A stretch of DNA of 64,000 nucleotides, taken from positions 26,777,401-26,841,400 of the forward strand of contig OY727097.1 in assembly GCA_963402885.1 (NCBI GenBank). The letters run 5' to 3'. Shown here in pieces: positions 59,522 to 64,000 of the stretch (position 1 is its first letter; each line of letters opens with the position of its first letter). The stretch is from Antedon bifida (lineage: Eukaryota > Echinodermata > Crinoidea > Comatulida > Antedonidae). The notes under the pieces are model-generated. The model had not been told where the DNA came from, did not search any database, and saw only the letters and a program-made list of their open reading frames with translations. The position numbers were made by a program, and so were the translations under genes.

Positions 59522-60380
59522 AGATGATGATGTAGTTGCCGGTGCTTGTTCCGCTTGAGCGAGTTTGGGTATATAGACGCTGCGTTCTATTTACGTACAC
59601 GGAAATCGTCTGTAATGTATGGTGTTGTGTTAACAAACACCGTGAACGGTACGGAAGTTAATTATGGATGTTATTTTGTTCTATGACACGGATACAGTAT
59701 CTGATATTCTATCTCGATATTAAGATGTCTATGAGTTCTGTGAGGGCAGATGTCCACTAGTCTGTAAGTTGGCTGTCTGCTGAGGAATATTGTTACTTTA
59801 TTGTTTGATTTATCAAATTTACCACTCTCTTCATTTTCCATTAATATCTTTCTTCACTGTAGACAAGTCCTGCAGCCTGAACAAAGTCTTAATATGTAAT
59901 TGTAATTAGTTTATAAGCAATCTATATTTAGATATCATTAAACATATTTTTAATAAAAGTTTTTTTTTTGGCTTGGTTTAGACAATAGAGAAAGAGTTTT
60001 GGACACATCATATGGTGCATACAAAACGAAGACCTAAAAAATGAAGACCAATATTTTAAAAATTTTATTTGACTGATATCACACCGGGCTAACACAATAT
60101 CACAATTTTGAACATTTTCAGACGTCTGTGTGTGAAAATATCATAGGTCTTCGTTTTGTATACATCCGGTGGTCTTTGATTAAAACGTCCAAATTACGAT
60201 GCGCTCAGGCGAAGTTCGAATTGACTTTCCCTTGTACAGTAGCTAGCTAGGTCTACTACACGTGTAACAATCCCCATTATTATACACATTAAACGTTACT
60301 GCAGTGTAATTGACTCAAGGTCAGCAGCTGTCAATCAAAATAACCGTTATTTCGTGTTGCAGCTAAAAATTGCCCAGCAA
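59522..60380. other. Upstream flank of the NLR gene
   Basis: No exon was recognised. It contains the small TIR element listed at 60023-60157 and otherwise AT-rich sequence. It may hold distal regulatory sequence for the gene starting at 60773. Confidence 0.45.
60023..60157. mobile_element. 135-bp MITE with AAAACGAAGACCT ends
   Basis: AAAACGAAGACCT (60023-60035) and AGGTCTTCGTTTT (60145-60157) are perfect inverted ends. A second internal AATGAAGACC word repeats the motif near the left end. No coding sequence is present. The flanking GCATAC/GTATAC also pairs, so the exact edge is uncertain. Confidence 0.85.
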
Positions 60381-60503
60381 TAACCGGTTAAATGATGTTC
60401 TAACACCGAATTGAATGAATGTTTTTAACCAATTATTTTGTGCTGCCTTTTAACCGGTTACCACAAATTTGTCCTGTTTCTGATGTATAAAAATAACCGG
60501 TTA
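60381..60503 (+). promoter_or_regulatory. Candidate NLR promoter: three TAACCGGTTA palindromes and a TATA box
   Basis: The 10-bp palindrome TAACCGGTTA occurs exactly at 60381, 60451 and 60494. A TATA-box-like TATAAAAAT (60486-60494) abuts the third. AACCGGTT is the known consensus of Grainyhead-type (GRH/GRHL, CP2 superfamily) factors; that these sites are bound is inference. The block lies 270-390 bp before the ATG of the DED-NACHT gene, so a start site near 60515-60520 would leave a 5' UTR of about 255 bases. Half-related words AACCAATT and AACCGTTA flank the cluster. Confidence 0.55.
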
Positions 60504-60772
60504 AAAACGGTGTGAATAAATTAACTCCGTTTTCTTGGGAGCAGAAACAGGTTAGTTATCTATCCAAGCAAGTCAGTGTAAACACACAGAATTAATCGGA
60601 ATCAAAAGAAAACCTATAAATACAATAATTGTTATTAAACATACTGTTTACAGCATACTGTATGTGTTCTTATGAGGCATTTATAGCTAAGACTAAAATA
60701 AATGTTACTTTAATTATAGAATATTTTTAAAATCAAGCAATTCTCTTCAGGGGTTTCTAAAACACTGAAATC

Positions 60773-63700
60773 ATGTCATCTGAGGAAGGTGGTAAGCTAT
60801 GAACCTTTCAATGTGTGTTTTCTGATGGCATAATATATTTGTAGGCCTATATTAATTAATTTACAAAAAATTAAAATAATAGTTCAGTAAGCTAAAGTGG
60901 AATGTAAATTCCGTTTTTTCTATAAGAACTCGTCTCTAGGAACTATTTAGGCCTAGTGTAATTTTTTTCAAGTTATATAAATATATAATTTCCCTAATTA
61001 TCCTATTATGATAAAACAATTCATTCATCGTTTATTGTGCTAAATAATTTATCACATCTGTACACAGGTAGTGAAGATGACGATGATGAAGATGAGGCGT
61101 CATCGTCCAGATCCATACGCCAACCAGACCAAGGTAAATATTATGAAGGAAACACTGAAATGTATGGTACCTCCTGAATAAAGATATCAATAGTATTGCC
61201 AGCGGCTACTGATTGGTTTAGAGTGATAATATAAATGTGTTTTGTCTACCTACTGTACGTTGTAACTAAAGTACTAAGTACCTGATACTAAATTTACAAA
61301 AATATGTTGACTGATTTAATTTTTGTATTGACCATTGGCCTATGTCCTTGGTATTGACATTTAAAAAGGTTACATATAAATGGCGGGTCCAGGGAAAATG
61401 AAACTACTGTATGTATGAATAGGGTATTCTGAGAGTGCACACCTCTCCCACTACAGTACACATTTCCATCATAAACCTCCTACTGTGTGTTGATTAGGCT
61501 TGATTGCACTAAAAAGTATTGAGTAGGTTAGGAGTTTGATGTAATGTATATGCAGTTAGCTTCTTGCTTAGAATGATCTTTTTATTTATTTTTATGAAAT
61601 TATATTTTAATTTTTTGTGACGTGCAAAACAGCTTATAATGTATTATTATTATTAAACTGTAGATCTCTCAATGGATGAATTCAGGCAGATAGTTATGGA
61701 CCTTGCAACATGGTGTGATAGACGTGGACTTCTTGGAATGCTAAAAGTTTTATTCAGAGACATTGTGGACGTAAACCAAGATCTGCAAAGAGCATCGAAT
61801 GTAACAGAATTGTTATCTCATTTGGTTGGGCCTGGAATGTTGAACGAAAAAAATCTCACAATTTTGTACGACACCGTGAAAGTAACTAAACAATCTGGTT
61901 TTACGTCAACAGTTAAAGAGAAATTGTATCACTTTCAGAATATTGATAAACTCCAGGTAACATCGTTCACAAAGCACAGAATAAGTATTCTAAATTTCGG
62001 CAAAGAACTTTCTGATTCCAATATAGCGTTTCTTGATGGAAGATACAACTTTCCAGGACTTAAGAAATATAAAGACAGTTGGAGCTTAATTGCGGACCTT
62101 GACACACAAGGGATATTGAAAGAAGAAAACATAGAAGGATTTAGGGAGGTTTTACGGCAAAATGGAATGGACGTGGCTGAGAAGTGTTTTATTGATGGTG
62201 GTATGCTACAATTTAATTTATAATACAAAGGTGTACTAACAGAAGAATACATTTCTGTGTAAATAAATTACCTCAATTTTTTATCATTACAAAAAACTGA
62301 TATTAAGAGGTCCACTACAAATTAAATGAAATAAAAAACTTATCAAAACTAAGATATAAAACAGTGTACAATGTATAGGCCTCAAATAAGCAACCAAAAT
62401 TCAGGTTATAAATTCATTAACCATAGCATCTCTGAATTGCGTTCGATGGAGCAACAATTTCGGTGTTCTTGAGACAGAAATTAAATATTCGGCAACTAGA
62501 TAAGTAAAATCTCTATTAATGCTAAGTGTATATTGCAGTAATCATTTAAAACTAAAGTACTGTAGGCTTATATCATTGGGGATTACTAATCAAAATATTA
62601 ACATTAAAACTGTTGTTTACTCTAAAAAGTGTATATTTTGCAGATGAACCAGGTAAGTTGAAACAACCATCAAAACAGAAGAAAAGACCAAAAAGTAGCC
62701 AAGGCAAGTTTATTCATTATATTCTTAGTAGCTGGTATATTTATGTAACTAAAATGTTGTCATTTACAAGTGATTGCCTGTTTAAAACTGTTTATAAGTT
62801 AGGTTAGTAGGCCTATTCCTCTATGCTAGGTACACTTTATTAACAACTCGAAGGCCCGCTTATTTTGAATTGGCATTATTTATTATATGCCATCTAGAAC
62901 ACTCTGTCAGAGTTACAGATTAAATTTTTATATCATATATTTATCAATTCTGCATAATGTAAGTTAAGAATCAGTAGTTTTGAGAATATGTTAGTGAGTT
63001 GATTTCAGACAATAATCCTTTACACCTTTAGTATAATGATATTATAACTTTATTAAACTGATTTTTGTTAGCCCATCAGTTATCATAGTTAATGTAGGCC
63101 TGGAGGCCTTAATGGTTAAATTTGTAAAGAATAACTGTTGAAGATTTGTTTTTTATAATTATTGAAATGTCAAGTATCATATTTTTTGTAAAAGCAGAGG
63201 CTGATATAAACTACTTAAAAAATTGTAAAACATTTTGCGTATTTCCAAAATGTATAAGTTGATTATAATTTACCAACTACCTCCTATTTCGTAAATGTTG
63301 TAAATAGGCCTACAGTACCACATATTTCTATTTCTGAAAAACATTTCAAAACATTTCAAACCTTAATTAAACATTTTTACATTTTTAAACAAATAAACTG
63401 TAGTAATAATATGCTTTTGATGAATATTTTCAGATGAGATTATTAGAGAGTACCTCTTTAAACAACAAAGAAAGTTTTGCATAAAAGCAAATGCGTTTAC
63501 ACCAGCAATTATGCAGTCACGCTATAAGGTGGACATGGCTTATATGTTCACCGATCTTGACCTGATAAAAGAAAACCAAAAAAAAATAGATCCAAAACCG
63601 ATTAAACTAGATGAGCTTTTATCTGTTATCAAGTCGACACCTGCTTGCAAAGTTCTTATAGATGGCGAAGGTGGTATCGGAAAGACGACATTACTCAGAT

Positions 63701-64000
63701 ATCTGTCTTATGGATGGGCGAAGGAAACAGATCAAACTTTCCAAGGCAAAATAGTATTTCTTGTTAATATCAGAGACATAAACAGTGGTGAAGATATCCT
63801 AGATGTAATGGTGAAACACATAAAATTAAAGCATTTCAATTTGAACACTGAAGCTCCAGCAAATCTAACAACAATTAAAAAATTCATCCTTAAGCATGAA
63901 AATGAAATAGTCTTGTTTTTGGATGGGTTAGACGAATTAAAGATTGGAGTTGATGAACCGATAAATCTGATCAAAGGAGAAGAAATGGAAAATTGTGTAT
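60773..64000 (+). CDS. NLR-type immune receptor: tandem DED-like domains plus NACHT (3' end outside window)
   Basis: Exons: 60773-60791, 61068-61133, 61664-62200, 62644-62703, and 63434 to beyond 64000. All junctions are phase 1. The protein opens MSSEEGGSEDDDDEDEASSS (acidic, disordered). Exon 3 holds two death-fold domains: residues about 32-120 (MDEFRQIVMDLATWCDRRGL...) and about 125-207 (FTKHRISILNFGKELSD... ILKEENIEGFREVLRQNGMD), the second very like a DED. A short Lys/Pro/Ser linker exon follows. The last exon has NACHT features: Walker A GEGGIGKTT (about 305-313) and Walker B VLFLDGLDEL (about 387-396). Such proteins are cytosolic sensors that assemble death-fold complexes. LRRs would be expected beyond the window. 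Exon 3 could also read on past its donor to a stop at 62223, giving a short DED-only product. Confidence 0.85.
62644..62703 (+). other. Linker exon with two in-frame donors, one of them GC
   Basis: After the acceptor at 62643 the sequence ATGAACCAG is followed by a perfect GTAAGT donor (exon 62644-62652, 9 nt). Using it skips the rest of the exon; the alternative end at 62703 uses AAG followed by GCAAGT, a GC-AG type donor. Both leave phase 1 and join in frame to 63434. The longer form adds about 17 residues rich in Lys, Pro and Ser between the death-fold and NACHT domains. Confidence 0.5.

Overview
The window is animal nuclear DNA: AT-rich, with intron-rich genes using GT-AG splice sites, spliceosomal-phase exons, eukaryotic tRNA genes with internal A/B boxes, and many short non-autonomous DNA transposons. 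The gene content (M6/proteolipid family, OFD1, POLR3F, a death-effector-domain plus NACHT receptor) and the abundance of TAGGCCTA words fit an invertebrate deuterostome, most likely an echinoderm. That placement is inference; nothing in the sequence alone fixes the class.

Layout, left to right. (1) About 1-8.5 kb holds no gene I can support; it contains transposon copies and a TIR element whose inside has grown into a 92-bp tandem array. (2) 8.6-11.3 kb (+) is a four-membrane-pass M6/PLP-family gene lacking a secure first exon. (3) 21.9-32.8 kb (+) is a second M6/PLP paralogue with the same exon boundaries and phases; possible alternative first exons lie at 17.4 and 21.3 kb. Together they form a diverged tandem pair. 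(4) 32.8-37.6 kb is intergenic. (5) 37.6-53.3 kb (-) is a complete 25-exon OFD1 gene (about 1135 residues, LisH motif plus long coiled coils), whose introns carry many copies of one MITE family, SINE-like pieces, minisatellites and a 1.04-kb MULE-like element. (6) 54.4-55.3 kb (-) is an intronless gene for RNA polymerase III subunit RPC6 (POLR3F). (7) Two nearly identical tRNA-Pro(CGG) genes (+) follow at 56.6 and 57.0 kb. (8) 57.7-60.2 kb holds a LINE reverse-transcriptase remnant, a piggyBac-like MITE and another small MITE. (9) From 60.8 kb to the window end (+) lies the 5' part of an NLR-type innate immune gene: acidic N terminus, two death-fold (DED-like) domains, a short variable linker exon and a NACHT NTPase. 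A TATA box and three identical TAACCGGTTA palindromes lie upstream of it.

The genes do not form one pathway: the M6 pair are membrane proteins (neural in known relatives), OFD1 is a centriole/cilium protein, POLR3F and the tRNA genes belong to the Pol III system, and the last gene is a cytosolic immune sensor. All exon models were built by hand from splice consensus, reading phase and remembered family sequences; the OFD1 and M6 models close in frame at every junction. I saw no retroviral, LTR, Polinton or other capsid-bearing element.
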